A stretch of DNA of 64,000 bases from Jacaranda mimosifolia (GCA_018894105.1 CM032126.1:12179001-12243000); one strand, 5' to 3'. Positions 48,840 through 61,617 are shown, numbered from the stretch's first letter. Program-made: numbers and translations. Notes: generated from the sequence alone by a model not told the origin.

Positions 48840-49010
48840 AATCTTATCATTCTCGGGGTCCAGATCTACTTGTATACTGATGGTTTCTTTAGCCCACTTC
48901 TTGAAATAATTTGTGAATCATCTCTTGTAGCCTCGCCTGTCTCTTTATAGCCTCATTTTCCTTTTGTTTGGAAATTCTTAGCAAGTCTAAGAAACTTTCA
49001 AATCATTATG
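48840..49010 (-). pseudogene. CACTA-associated protein C-terminal remnant
   Basis: The minus strand reads a Lys/Glu/Arg-rich helix (KRKMRL.RDRRGYKR, with a frameshift to NEAIKRQARLQEM) followed by FKKWAKETISIQVDLDPEND. The composition and position fit the C-terminal end of a plant CACTA second protein (Transposase_24-like). This is a resemblance from memory only, and stops break the frame. Confidence 0.3.
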
Positions 49011-51814
49011 CACAAATAGTAGTATCTAATTAAATAATAATATGATATTCCAAGCCAGATAACACAACTATTGTCAAAGTAAAAGTTACACACATAAATA
49101 AAACTTATAGACATTGAAAGGCCATGTTTGTTAAGACCAAATGAAGGACAATGTTCAATTGAGTCGATTTAGTTTCAGATAATCATAGCAACCACATCCA
49201 TTTGTAACTAGTAATTTTCTCATACATAAAGAAGATCACATCAATTTGCACTCTACCAAGAAATTCCTCTAGGATGTTTAATTTGTAATAATCATGTTCT
49301 CATTGTTTACAAATAATCTTTTAGCCAGCTATATAAGGGTACAAATAAAGCCCTTCATCCATATCGGAACTCTTTGTTGACAAAAGAACCTTAAAGATGT
49401 CAACAAAGGAAACTAAAAAACTATATCTCTTATACTCTAATCTTTGGAAAACCCCCTCTATGAATGACTATTTTTTTACTAAAAGCATAGGTTAACACAA
49501 TCAAATTAACTTTTCATGAACCTCATGTTAATTTCATTACAACAAATACACTGGCGACTCAATCTCAATAAGCTCTTCTAACCCTTTCCATCCTTCACAT
49601 GACTATATCTTCTAGATGCTAACAAATAATCCAGGATTAGCCTACCAATCTACTAAAATCTATGAGACCCAATAGCAAAAGATTCAAATGATAACAAATA
49701 ATCTACTTAGATGCAAAAATAAATCTAGGATTAGCTTAGCTATCTTTGAGGAATTTTACCACCATTTTTTTCTCTTTCCAAGTTAATGTGAACTTTATTA
49801 TCTTCGTTAGTTGCTTTTGCTAAGTAAAACTGAAAGCCATATAATAATTTCTTTTAGGAGCCACATTTAGACAAGAAAACATATGCACAGTATCTTCAAG
49901 TTTTCCACTATTTTTAGTATCAAAAAATAATAGAAATAGATTTTTCATATTGACTGCTCATAATATTATTTAGGCTCTAACACAATCAACCATCTAATTA
50001 ATATTATAGAGATTGTAGTTTGAAAAAAAAAATTGATAAGCACATGAGAAAGAGCACTTGGACCAAGAGAAACGTTAACAATATGACTGTTGTCATTGTT
50101 ATTTACTATAGCAAGCAATGCCTCAAGCTTCTTAGTCTTTTCATCATCTTACTTACCAAAATTTACAATGTCAAGAGCTACACTATTTTTTTTCCCCAGT
50201 TTCCTTCCAATCAACTCTAATACCTTCTTGTTGCACTTAACAGGACCAAAATGTAAGATTCAAGCAATAAGTAAATCCAGAAACAAGAGTAATAATTCAA
50301 ATGCAAATCACAGTGATGTATACCTTGTAGCAAATATAATGATCCCCTGTTGTTGCTTCTTGTTTCGGCGATGCTTGAAGGCCAATTGCACAACCTGGAT
50401 TCCATTGCTTTATTGTTAAAAGCAATAGTTGCATAGCATCATTACAACATAGTAAAAAACAATCAAACAAAATCAAAGGAAAAATAGAAGAAAATAAAAA
50501 TTTTAGATTGTGATAAAAATCCATTAGAAATATACATGTAAATGCAGCAAGATAAAATAATTAAAGAATAGAGTCTAGAAATCATTCGCTAATACACATA
50601 AAGGAAAAAAAATTGATGATAAATGTTTCCTTGTGTCTAAAGAACACTACAAATTTTCGTATCATCAATCTATAAGAAATTTAGCACACTTGAAGACTGT
50701 TTAGAAGTTCATCCTATCCATTTTCCAATATCATCCTTAAATTCTTAATCAAGCCATAAATATTTGTGCATACATAAAACTCATATACATGTATAATATC
50801 ACTATATCACAATAAAAAATAAAAAGAAAGTGATGAATTTAGAAAAGGAATCTGAGAGCCATCACAAGATATCATTTACTTGAGAATTGAAAAGCCTTCT
50901 GAGGTTGGCCAAGCTCATCATACTTTCAAATAATCTTCCAAGTTCCGACTGATCACTCATAAAAATCAGTCTTGATGTTATGCTTGTCGGATACGCTAGG
51001 AACTCTTTGATTTTTAGAGTATATGCATCGTAAAAATTTTGCTTCATGGTATTTATGGTTTGGGGGAACATAACTAGCAAAACAAGTACAAGTAATCACT
51101 AACACATTTTGTGGAAAGTTCAAGAATATGACTATAACAGCTTCACCTAATAACCTAATTAGAAATCTAGTTACATCTTTCAGACGACACTCATAATCTA
51201 TTCCAAGACATTAGAATTTGAGACAAATAATGCTGAGAAATTCAACATATAAGGAGCATAAGAATGGAAAGAAACCTTGTTTAACAACATGATATACTTC
51301 CTTCTGCTATAGAAATGAAAATATAGCCTAATGACTGGGTATTGGGTTTGAATGAAGCAGAAAAAGATAGAAGAAAATTTTATGTACCTTATAATAGCAG
51401 AAAAATTATTGTGCACATCACATTCAATTGATTGTGGGGATGGAAGCGGAGATAAGCAGTGCGGTTGGCCTTTTGGACGAATAAGAAAAGTTTTTTTCGA
51501 TGGTGGAGGCATACGATAGAAGGTTCATAGCCGCAGGTCGACAATTGGTAGTCGACGGTCAACGGTGATCTATTTGTGGTCGGCGGTCACCAATTGGCTC
51601 TTGAGAGGAGAATGATGGAGGATTTTCTAGGGCAACTTTTTTAGGGACAAAGTATAGATGGAGAAAATTTTTCATTTTGGTCATTTTATATGTAAAATTT
51701 TTCATTTTGGTTTTTTAGTTTTAATTATGTTTTTAAATTATTTTCTTATTAATTTGAGAGTCAATAATTTTTATTTTTATTTTTTGTTAAAAATTATCTC
51801 TTAAAGTCATTTTT

Positions 51815-52250
51815 AAAATACCACTTCAAATCTGTCGTAATATTTGTAAATTTTTTTCAAATTTTATAAAATTATAGACGAAAAGAATGACTGCTTTTAA
51901 AATAAAATACTTGAAATTTGAAATTATCTCTATTCCTGGGAAGTCTATCTTTTAATTTTCTATTTTGAGACGGATTATAATCCATCTCAAGCTCTATATA
52001 ACTTTTATTAAAAATATTGACATATTAGAGATGGAACTGAATTTCGTCTGTCAATCCATCTTTAAATCCATCTGTAATGTGTCTTTTTTATTTTTATCTT
52101 ATTAAATTTAAACTAATATAAATCTGTGGGTGAATCCATTTCAATTTTTTAATTTCTTTATTGATTTCAGATGGAATTTATTTTTGTCTCTGAATCAGTC
52201 GCTACGTATAAAAATTAGAGATCAAAAAAATATGTCTCTGAAACTATGCT
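51815..52250. repeat. Right subterminal repeats of the CACTA element
   Basis: Repeated AGACGGATTATAATCCATC, TTTAAATCCATCT and TTAGAGAT words matching the left end. Confidence 0.78.
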
Positions 52251-52261
52251 CTCTTGTAGTG

Positions 52262-53330
52262 ACCTTCGCTTGAAGCTGTTGAGAAGGCTTTACCATGTCT
52301 TGTTAACTCAAATAAGTAAGGCTCGAAGGATGAAGCTGCATTATCTACTCTCCTTAAACATCAAGTTTTTCATTTACTTTAATTGTATTGCTCATCATGT
52401 GACAAATGTTGTAACCTTGAAAGACAAGTTGTAAATTTAAAGAGGATCATTAAGAGACTTTTCAAAGTAAGTCCAAGAGCAAGACTCTCAAATCACAAAG
52501 TCCATAGGCAAAATGGATAATACTAATGCTAGTTGCTTTATAGGAAAACAAGTTAAAGACTCTTACGAAGTTGACATATCTATAATGCAATAATCAAGCG
52601 AAAATGAGAAGTTTATAACTTAAGAGCTAGAAGTTTTCTCTGATGGATTGATTTCTATTAAGCAACTGAAAGAGTTTATCATGAGACTATCAAAGACATG
52701 TTCAAGGGGGACTCTAAACCATCTCTATCTTATTCTAAATCATATACTTAAATAATTGATAACTTGAAAATGCTAGTTGGTTACTAATATAGGCGCAAAG
52801 TTTCAGTAATTAATGGCAAGGGTAACATAAAGCAACACACATTTTTGTCCTGCAACAATGCTAGAATATATATAGACTACCTATTGAATAATTTGTTCAA
52901 TCATTGAAAGGAAATATCTTTGATTGATGTACTAACTTGGGGTAGGCTCAATTGATAGTTGAGGACTGGTAGAATAAGAATTCCTCAATTTCTTCTACAA
53001 CACCTAAAGGACAACCAAAGTAATTGAACTCATTAATTCGTAGTACTGGAAGGAAGAACCTATTATGACTACATTAACCCTATAAGATTTTGAAGCCTAA
53101 TTGTAAAACTACTTTGTCTGAAACTTCAACAATCGAGATGATTATCCAAGAAATACTTTGGAGTCTTTACTATATTCTTTAAGAAATTAAGCTAAAACTT
53201 TTGGAAAATTGGCAACTTGTGCCAATTACATTGAGATGGGCATGATTTTTGACAAACAAGAATATTCAAATGATCCCAATGATGATAAAGATGAAGAAGA
53301 TGCAATGTAAAAAATGAAAAAAATTATAAA
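52262..53330 (+). pseudogene. Gypsy B gag, rest, broken
   Basis: It continues the gag cut at 48217. AACCTTGAAAGACAAGTTGTAAATTT matches A at 33665-33690, as do the later TTTGATTGATGTACTAACTTGG and TTGATAGTTGAGGACTGGTAGAATAAGAA regions (A: 34180-34240). The end, GATGATAAAGATGAAGAAGA, matches the acidic tail of A at 34540. There are many stops. Confidence 0.65.
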
Positions 53331-53405
53331 TAAAAGATATCACACAGCTATCTAACAAGATGAGAATTTCAAAATAATTCAAAAATAGTTTTTTTCTTTT
53401 TTGGT

Positions 53406-53892
53406 TGTAATTCAAAATGATCAAATATTAAAAACAAAAAAATATCCACAAAGAACATGAGTTTTACTTGGTCTAGTAATATGCCTATATCAACACATGA
53501 AGATATGAGTTTTATTTATTTTAATTAAGATGCCAAAGTACAAATCAAGTCTCATAAATTTCATGAAAGTACCCAGCTCCTTCGAATCTTTCCCCTCTCA
53601 GTGAATCTATACTCAAATCTATTTAGAACTATATTCAAAACCTAAAAACAAAGAAAACATCAAAGAGAAGTTGAAAAACACAAAATTAGGTAGTGGGCCT
53701 TGCATCGGGCTCCTCGAGGCAAGGGACGTACATTTAAGCACGCAATGCATCATTTTCTATGCAAATGGGTAATGGCTGCCATGCCAGGCATGGCTATCTT
53801 TCGCCATAGTGTGGGAGCAAGTTAAAAAATAGAAGTTGTGCCTCGCACAAGACTTGCTACCCAAATTTAAATTCAAGGCACAAGTTATCACA
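53406..53892 (-). repeat. 3' LTR of Copia C2
   Basis: It shares with 57746-58265 the words AAATGATCAAATAT/AAATGACCAAATAT, TATTTAGAACTAT, ATGCATCATTTT and AAATTTAAATTCAAG, and ends TATCACA. The start at TGTAATTCAAAATG is chosen for the TG end. Confidence 0.8.
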
Positions 53893-54207
53893 TTTCTCTA
53901 CCTTGACTTGAATTCTTTGCTCATCATCTCCATCTCTCCCAAGGGATAATCATTTGAGTATGCAAATATTGATCAAATCCAAGCAATGCATCCGTGGAAT
54001 GGCCTTTGTCAACATATTTTTCAGATTGTCCTTTGTCTCAACCTTATCAATTAAGATGACACCTTAAGACACCATATCCCAAAAAATGACACCTGACATC
54101 AATGTGTTTTGTTCTCTATTGAAATGTCTGATTCTTTGAGAAATGTATAGTTCTCTGATTGTCACAAAAGACCATAGTTATATTAGAACTCATACCTAAG
54201 TCATTAA

Positions 54208-54471
54208 TCAGCTCTTCAACAAAATGCTTTCTTTCACAACTTCAACGAAAACGATGTAGTAAGCTTGTGTTGTAGACAATGCAATTGAAAATTGCAGAGT
54301 TGCCTTGTAATTAATTGTGCAACCCAAAACACAAAACTCATAATCTATCATAGACCTACTGCTGCCCAATTCTCTGGCATAATTCATATCCACGTAGCTG
54401 TCAAATCTAGATGTAGGGTTAGGTTGACTATACATCAAACATTTATTTGCAGAACCTCTCAAGTATCTCAT
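54208..54471 (-). pseudogene. Copia C2 RNase H region
   Basis: The minus-strand frame reads MRYLRGSANKCLMY, then SYVDMNYARE, then SIALSTTQAYYI, the Copia RNase H series (RYLKGT, YxDADWA, VALSTTEAEY). The second motif has Asn for Asp (DMNYA), and the Glu of STTEAEY is Gln. It is therefore catalytically doubtful, apart from the broken upstream frame. Confidence 0.8.
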
Positions 54472-54799
54472 AACCCATTTAACTATCTGTTAATTTGTCT
54501 TCTCTAGCTTGTGCATCTATATGCTCATAACACTAAAAACATTGAAATGTCTCGCCCAGTATACACTATGGCTTACATCAAACTACCAACTGCAATAACA
54601 TATGGCACATTAGAAATGTACTTCACTTTCTTCTCAATATTTGATGATAACTTTGTTGACAGCCTAAAATGAGCTGCAAGTGGCATATTAGTGCTTATCC
54701 GTCCAAAAATACTATAGTATTTTCTCAGTATAATTTTGTTGAGATAAGTACAACAACCCTAATTATTTATCTTGAATAATCCCCGTACTCAATATCGTC

Positions 54800-55300
54800 T
54801 TCACTTCACCTAAATCCTTCATCTCAAACTAGTCACTTATTTGAGCTTTTAACAGAATAATCTTAGATATGTTTCTCGAGGCAATCAACATGCCATCTAT
54901 ATAAACCAGTAAATAAACAAGAAGACAATCACTACATTTACTTTAATAGAGACATCAATGAAAAATGTCCAACTGTTCTTAATCATGACAGTAAAAGCAC
55001 AAACCTTTATACAACTGTTTGGGAGACAACTTCAAGTCATACAAAGATCTCTCCAAATGGTTTTTCTTTCTCAAAACAATGAATTCCTCTAGTTGACTCA
55101 TGTATACCTCCTCTTACAAAAAACCATGTAAGAGTAACATTTTAATATCCATTTGCTCAAGTGTCATATCATATAGAGCTACCAAAGTAAGCAACATACA
55201 TTACAGAAATTTGTTTCACCACTAGAGAAAATATTTTGTTGGAGGTCAACTCTCTATCTGTGTAAAACTCTTTACAACTGATTACACCTTATAGCGAGCA
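54800..55300 (-). pseudogene. Copia C2 reverse transcriptase core
   Basis: The minus strand near 54930-54860 reads VYLLVYIDGMLIASRN. The catalytic YVDD is replaced by YIDG (54903-54892), losing the second Asp. FEMKDLGEVKTIL follows. Stops occur nearby, so the enzyme is dead twice over. Confidence 0.7.
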
Positions 55301-57227
55301 TCCTTAACCCTTAGAATTTCTTCTTTTCATTTCAAACTCCACTTGAAGCCAGTAATTTTTTGACTTATAGGTACATTAAACATCTCTCATGCACCATTTT
55401 TGTGCAGTGATTCCATCTCTTACTTATAACAGCTATACATTTATCAGAATCTAGGCTTAAGATGGCCTCTTTGTATATGATTGGATCATCGTTTACAATC
55501 TCCTTGGCCGAACTCAAAGCATAAGCCACCAATCTTAAATACCCTAGCTACTATGGTGGTCTGACCTATCTCTTTCCTTTATCACGAGCTGAACGATAGT
55601 TATGTAGTGATCCAATTTTTTTTTATTGTTCCTATGGTAAGGAGCTCCCTCCAGCTTCATCTACCACCTTCTATTTACTTTCAAAACACCTTGTGTGGAG
55701 TGTTAATATTTGAAACTCCACCTTCTCTATAACACCTTCTTAACTACTTTTCACTTTGTTATTTATTCTTTAGCATTACAAACTCATCAAAATTTACATC
55801 TCTGTTGATCATTAACTTAAAGTCCTTATTTTCAATACACCACAAATGATAATCCTTAACTCCATCTACATAACCTAGGAATTTGTACCTTTTGAATGTC
55901 AGGTCAAGCTTTCCATCATGAACATAAGCATAGGCCGGACACCCAAATACTCTTAGAATTAAGTAAGCAGCATAACCTAACTATACATCCATTAGTTTTA
56001 GGATGACTAAGGCAATCAATGGTGACCTATTCACTAAGTAGTAAGCTATGTTAATAGCTTCAGCGCAAAAAACCTTAGACAACTCGATGTTAAAAAGCTT
56101 GCATCTAACTCTCTCAAAAAGTATTATATCCATCTGTTCTATGACTTATTCTATTGTGGTGTATGTATGATTATGCAATACCTAAAAATCCTTTCCTTAT
56201 GGCAAAACTCCTGGAACTCTTTTTATTGCAGAATTCAAATTATGTTAGTCCTCAAGCATCTAAACTCCTCCTAGTTTACTTCTTAATCAAAGTCTTCCAC
56301 TACTTGGGGTTGGTAAATACCTCATTCTTGTACTTCAACATGTACACCCAAACTCTTTATGAGTATTAGCATATGCTTATGTACACTCAAATAGTGGTCT
56401 GAATGGATGCCACAAAAAGTGCCCGTAGTTCGATGAATAGTTATGTTGAACTTTACCCTATATTGTTTTTCAAGGATATACTGCTCACAAAAGTCCAACT
56501 TCCTAGTCCTCTATCCATAAAGCAAACCTCATTTCCTCTATTATGACATTCCCCTCTCACTCATATGCTCAAATTGCATATGCCACAATCTTATAGTATC
56601 TCTATTAATGTCTGATAATGAAACTACAACAATACCAAAAACTATACTACCCTACAAAATATATAGGTTATTTCTCTTCTCTCCCTTCATAATCAGCATA
56701 GCATTGCTTGAAACCTGTAATATTTCATCTTTATCCTATAATTCATGTCAGAGAGCACTTGTATCAATGTCCTCACAATTCTGACATATATTCTGATAGT
56801 CGTTGTGCTAACTCTAATAACTTTGCATGATATATTGATTCCCATGAGAACTTTATCATTATTTTCTATAGGTAGTAAACTAATCCTTTAATGGGCATAT
56901 ATGACTCAACTGATGCCCAAAATCTAGAAGTTTCATCCTTAAAAACCTCAGCAACATCATTCTTTTTTGACCATATAATTCATCAGAATTTGCATGTTGT
57001 GGGAGTTCCATTTTCAATAACCTTTGCCTCCACAATTGTAATATTTATTGCTAGATTTAGGCCTGTCTCGAGACTTACACCAACCTCTATTATTCTTCCT
57101 ACTTAACTTTTGGTCTCCCCCTTGCAATCAAACATTTACCACTCTCACTATGATTACTGTTTAGGACATTTTTCTTCAATTTATTTGAATTTAGTGAAGT
57201 TTTCACATCTTCTGTTGATATTGTATC

Positions 57228-57735
57228 TCACCCATATAATAAAGTATTCATGAAGTGCTCATAAAATTTAGGTAGAGAATACAAAAGAATTAACGCTTGA
57301 TCTTCATCATCTACTTGCACATCAATACTAGCAAGATCCAATATCAATTTATTAAAGTAGTTTATGTGTTGTATAGTGGATGTACCTTCTTCATCGTAAG
57401 CGTGTAGCACTTTTCAAGTCCATTAGATTTGTAAGCAACTTGGTCATGTATAGACTCTTAAATTTTGACCATAAAACTATTGATGTACTTTCTGCCATAA
57501 TTTCACTCAATATGTTGTCTACCAATGATAATACCAATGTGCCAAAAACCTTTGCCATGAACTCATCATTCTCCTCCTTTGGAAGCGTCTCTAGCAAGAA
57601 ATCTCTTCTCTTTAGCGCTTCTGCAACCTTGCTGCTCAAAGAGGCATGCGTCTTCATCTTCTATAGCACAAAGTCATTCTTCCTATCAAATTTCTCTACC
57701 TCATATTTTTTCATAGACATCTTAGTCAATTAGCG
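57228..57735 (-). pseudogene. Copia C2 gag
   Basis: Two overlapping minus-strand frames carry gag. 57391-57657 has KVAEALKRRDFLLETLP and LWSKFKSLYMTKLLTNLMDL. 57228-57410 has STIQHINYFNKLILDLASID and DQALILLYSLPKFYEHF. These match the UBN2 gag landmarks (LYMTKSLxNRLYLK, HLxxFNxLLxxL, ALLLLxSLPxSYxxF). One frameshift separates the two parts. Confidence 0.85.
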
Positions 57736-57745
57736 CTAATACCAA
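57733..57745 (-). other. Primer-binding site of Copia C2
   Basis: The minus strand reads TTGGTATTAGCGC, close to TTGGTATCAGAGC, the usual plant initiator-Met tRNA site of Copia elements. It lies at the inner end of the 5' LTR. Confidence 0.75.
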
Positions 57746-58265
57746 TTTATTAAAATCCAAAATGACCAAATATCAAAATAAGAAATATCTGCTAAGAAAT
57801 TGAACAAAAAACACAAGATTTACATGGTTTGGTAATGTGACATGAGGTAGAGATATGAGTTCTATTGATTTTAGTCAAGGTGTCAAAGCACAAATCAAGT
57901 CCTACAAATCTCACAAACATACCCAACTCTTTCGAACCTTTTCCTGGTGAATCTCCATATAGATCTATTTAGAACTATGTTCAAATCTTCAAAACTAAGA
58001 AAATATCAAAGAGAAACTCGAAAAACTCAAAATTGGGCCAAAAATAGCAAATGGCTTCGCACTACACACCCTAACGCAAGAGACGCGCCTTTGGGTGTGA
58101 AATGCATCATTTTTTATGCAAATCTGAAATGACCGTCTGTCAGACATGGCCATCTTGCATCCCTACGTGGGCACAAGGCAACAATAGATTGTGTTATGCC
58201 TTATGTTGGGGCACAACTCCCTTGCGCATACTACTAAATTTAAATTCAAGACACAAGCTATCACA
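57746..58265 (-). repeat. 5' LTR of Copia C2
   Basis: The partner of 53406-53892; it ends TATCACA in plus sense. It is somewhat longer, with scattered differences, so the insertion is old. Confidence 0.8.
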
Positions 58266-58725
58266 TTTTATCTTTTGGTCCTCTTTTTCATATTAACAAC
58301 TCCACCAAACTTTAGTGAAATACTCCCACATCTATTAACCTAATGGAACATCAACACCTTGCTCTAAAAACTTATTCAGTTCTCATTTTAGATAATTTAA
58401 TAACCATTTTTTCTCAATGAAAACTTCTATCAAATATAAATTGAAACTAGTTTGTAAGTCAAACTTCAAAGCATAATACAATTCTTGACCAAACGGAGTG
58501 CATGCAACTCGTTTTACCCAATCATTAAAGTCCCTTGGTTTCAATTTTTCAAAAATAGTAGTACTTCTGTTTACAAGTCGCAACTTTGAGTTTATTTAAG
58601 TTAAATAGTATTGAAATAATTAGATATCATTTAATTTGGCTAACTTAATCCCCAAAAAATTAAATTGGTATAACATGTGCCAGGCTGCTTGAGAAAAACA
58701 ATTAAATAGTTTGTAATTTATAATT
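58266..58725. other. Sequence between Copia C2 and C3
   Basis: A minus-strand open piece of 66 codons (58383-58583) has no recognisable motif. No gene is called. Confidence 0.35.
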
Positions 58726-59059
58726 ATGTCAACCCAGATACACGCATATGTGTAAACTCATGAAGACCGCCATGGAAGACCTAGCTATGGGAGAGAGAAA
58801 GAGAGAGCTTATGGAGAAGAAAAACATGTGATCTTAGTTAATAAAGTAGACATATACACACACAGTTAGAGGCGGGGAAAAAGCTAAACAGAAAAAACTA
58901 ACCTCACTAAGTTGAAGCCATCAGTTAGTTGGAAAAGAAAAAAAAACTAATACAGTTGGAGAGTTTGCTAACAAACTATGAAATGTGATATTGAAAATGT
59001 GAATAGGCAATACAAATTTTATAAATATAAGGAGTACATACTGGAGTGATACTTGTACA
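58726..59059 (-). repeat. 3' LTR of Copia C3
   Basis: The inner border is clear (TGTACAAG at 59059, next to the polypurine tract). The outer border is a guess because the partner LTR is not in the window. It contains a minus-strand TATA-like TATAAAA near 59020. Confidence 0.55.
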
Positions 59060-59711
59060 AACCCCCTCAAGTTGGATCTTGGTGGACGTCGCACAAGGCC
59101 AACTTGGACAAAATTTTCTAAAAGGATGGAGCAGATAAGGCCTTCGTGAAGATGTCAGCAAACTAAAGGATAGAGGATACATGTTGAGGTATGATGAAAC
59201 CATTCTTGAACTGATCTCGAATGAGGTGGCAATCTATATCAAGATGTTTAGTCCTTTCATAGAAGACTAGATTTTCAGTTATGTGGATAGGCACTTTGTT
59301 TTCACATAGTAATGTAGTAGAGAGGGAGATAGAGGTGCAAAAATCCTTGAGAAGGTAGGAAATACACTAAAGTTCACAAATAGTAGAGCCCATGCTTTTA
59401 TACTTAGCTTATGTAGAAGAGTGGGATATCGTTGTTTGCTTCTTTATTTTACAGGACATTAAGAAGTTTCCTAGGAAGATGTAGTACTAGTGATGAATCC
59501 CAGGTACTGGGGATTAATGCTTAGTCTGCATCATAATAGGTTGTTAATTGAGTAGTATTAATGGATACCCTTTGAGATATCTTAGTACATGTAAGGCAAC
59601 CTTTTAGTGATCTTTAGTTAGAGCATTGACAAATTAGCTTAGCTGCTAGACACTGTAAGTGATGTCTGGTCCAATGAGGTTAAGATACAATAATCCTCAA
59701 ACTAGTCTCCT

Positions 59712-60083
59712 TTACTGAGCTGGATCAACATAAATTGTTCTTGTGGTTGTTGAATTAAGATTTCTCATAAAAGGAGCGGTAGTAGGCTTTGCTCCCAACA
59801 GGCCAATATCTTCTAATATGTCAAGAATATATTTTATTTGGTTGAGATAAATCCCATATGTTGTTCTAGCAATCTCAATCCCAAGGAAATACTTGGCATG
59901 ACCTAAGTCTTTGATAGTAAATTTGAAGTGTAAGAACTGTTTGGTTGCCACAATATCAACTTCATTATTTCCAGCAATAAGAACATCATCTACATAAACT
60001 AAGAGAGCAATGAATGAACTGTCAGACTTCCTTGTGAAGAGGTAGTGATTGTGAGAGGATTGCTGGAATACATATATTTGCAA
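59712..60083 (-). pseudogene. Copia C3 reverse transcriptase, C-terminal half
   Basis: 123 open minus-strand codons contain SSFIALLVYVDDVLIAGN with the catalytic YVDD intact (59996-59985), then FTIKDLGHAKYFLGIEIART and GIYLNQIKYILDIL. These are the standard RVT_2 motifs in order. The N-terminal half of the domain is in another frame around 60100-60450. Confidence 0.88.
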
Positions 60084-60341
60084 CTGAGCAGTGAGTTCAA
60101 TATTCCATTACCTTGATGTCTGTTTCAAGCAATAGAGGAACCTTAGTAATTTGCAGACTTAGCTAACTTTGGTTTCGTTGTATCCATCAAGTGGATCATG
60201 TAAACTTTCTCTTGGATAAAATCATAAATAAATGCATTGTTTATATCAAATTGATATATGTCCCAAGAATTTGCAGTAGCTAATGCCAATGAGAGTCTTA
60301 TTGTGACCAACTTTGCAAGTGGTGAGAAACTATGAACATAA

Positions 60342-60596
60342 TCAATTCCAACAACTTGATTGTATCTCCCATGTTTTGTTTGATTTAAGAATTGTTATCT
60401 CTTCTTGTATAGCCTTTATCAATTCAGCCTTGGTGCATGCTTGTTTATAGGATGCAGGCTCTTTGACAGTAGATACCTCAGCCAAAAAACTCATGTACAT
60501 AAGAGACAAGTTATTAGTATAGCTATAAAGATAAGTAGGTGGCCTGAATGAGGACCTTGTAGAGTTAAGATTCACACATGTACCAAAAGTATTCAT
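60342..60596 (-). pseudogene. Copia C3 reverse transcriptase, N-terminal region
   Basis: The minus frame has EPASYKQACTKAELIKAIQE and ILKSNKTWEI. These correspond to the EPxSYxEAxxxxxWxxAMxxEIxALxxNxTWEL start of the Copia RVT_2 domain. The Trp before the AMxxE motif is replaced. Confidence 0.8.
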
Positions 60597-60814
60597 TGAA
60601 CCAAACCTATTTAGACTATATTGGGAGGCATTGGTAACATAGTCATTAAGCCAAGTTGGCTTCTTTTTAATTCTAGAATTGATTCTTAGAGTGTTTGGTG
60701 GCTGGGAAGTTATATGACAAGGTCTCTATATGGTTTTTTGGAAATGAGAGGGTATGTTTGTAGCAAGATTTTGAGGGATAGAGGATCTGTGAGTGGTGGT
60801 TTTAGGATCATCAT

Positions 60815-61560
60815 TCACTCTTCAAATGTTATCTGAATAAGGAGAAAATGTTGAGATGCTTTGTCAAACTCTTTTTGGAGAGAAGGAAACTGAGTTTCAT
60901 AGAAGACAACATCTCTAGAGATATGAACTGAATGGTTGTCCAAGTCGTAGACTTTAAAGGCCTTCTGGCCTATGTTATATCCTAGGAAAATAAATATGAT
61001 GGCTCTGGGATCAAAAATATTCTTATGAGGAAATATGTATGTGGCAAAATATAAGGAGCCAAAGACTTTCAAGAACTAATAGTCAGGAGGTCTATGTGGA
61101 GCTTCTCAAATGGTGATTTCCAATTAAGGATAGGAGTAGAAAGTTTATTTTTGATGTGTGTAGCCATGAGAACACACGCCCCCCCAAAATTTTGAAAGCA
61201 AGCTAGATTAAATCATGAGAGCTCTATTAATTTCTAAGAGATTTTTGTGCTTTCTTTCTACCAGGCCATTTTGTTGGGGAGTACAGGAGTAGGTTCTTTG
61301 GTGAAGAAAGCCTAGTTGTTTAAAGAGTTTAGACACTTCTCTGTTGAGAAATTCAATGCCATTATCCGTTCTAACTTTCATGACACATGTTTGAAACTAA
61401 GTTTTGATCATTTGAAAGAATTGAAAGATATGAGAGTGAGTTTGAGGTTTATTTTGCATAAGGAATCCATAGATTTCTGGTGAAATCATCAACTATTGTC
61501 AAAATGTAATGAGCATACAGTGAGAGATGATCATTTATATGGCCCCCAAAGATCCATATG
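60815..61560 (-). pseudogene. Copia C3 integrase, C-terminal part
   Basis: 60815-61072 (minus) reads MKVFGSLYFATYIFPHKN, FDPRAIIFIFLGYNIGQKAF and DVVFYETQFP, the C-terminal region after the integrase core (LRVFGCLCY, KFxPRAxxCVFLGY, RDVxFxExxFP). The core with QNGxxERKH-type sequence lies at about 61240-61560 but is broken by stops. Confidence 0.8.
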
Positions 61561-61617
61561 ATGCAGCTCAAAAGGTGTGCTATTGGAGCTTATAGGAAAT
61601 GGCATTCTAGGTTGTTT

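Larger units (their letters stand above)
48218..52261. mobile_element. CACTA transposon inside Gypsy B gag
   Basis: It starts CACTATAAGAAAATAGGGC and ends GCTCTCTTGTAGTG, good CACTA inverted ends, flanked by the 3-bp duplication ACC (48215-48217 and 52262-52264). Subterminal regions (about 48235-48690 and 51815-52250) are full of AGAGACGGATT and CCATCTCTAAAT repeats in both orientations. On the minus strand near 48850-48990, KQKENEAIKRQARLQEMIHK-like residues interrupted by stops resemble the C-terminal coiled coil of plant CACTA-encoded proteins. No intact transposase is seen. Length 4044 bp. Confidence 0.92.
47347..53405 (+). mobile_element. Gypsy element B, truncated, with CACTA insertion
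   Basis: A relative of Gypsy A. An LTR (47347 to about 48042) starts TGTAGACATGAAAA. It has one recognisable copy of the LTR repeat (CAAATTCAAGAAGATCATGG) and ends like the A LTR (AAATTTGTGTTATA). The following leader and gag start (48060-48217: CTACCTCCCATCTCTTCC, GAAGTACCACATAGCTACC) match A at 33350-33490. The gag continues at 52262 after a CACTA element. No 3' LTR is found; Copia C2 begins at about 53406. Confidence 0.75.
53406..58265 (-). mobile_element. Copia element C2, full-length
   Basis: A minus-strand Copia between two LTRs of about 0.5 kb (53406-53892 and about 57746-58265). Next to the 5' LTR the minus strand reads TTGGTATTAGCGC (57745-57733), a slightly changed initiator-Met tRNA binding site. 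Next to the 3' LTR a polypurine tract AAGGTAGAGAAA (minus) lies at 53904-53893. The order gag, integrase, reverse transcriptase, RNase H follows on the minus strand. Frames are broken. No certain target duplication was found. Confidence 0.85.

Noticed and set aside
51198..51512. 104-codon minus-strand frame in the CACTA element
   Set aside because: No recognisable domain and low-complexity start; it could be chance in a degenerate interior.
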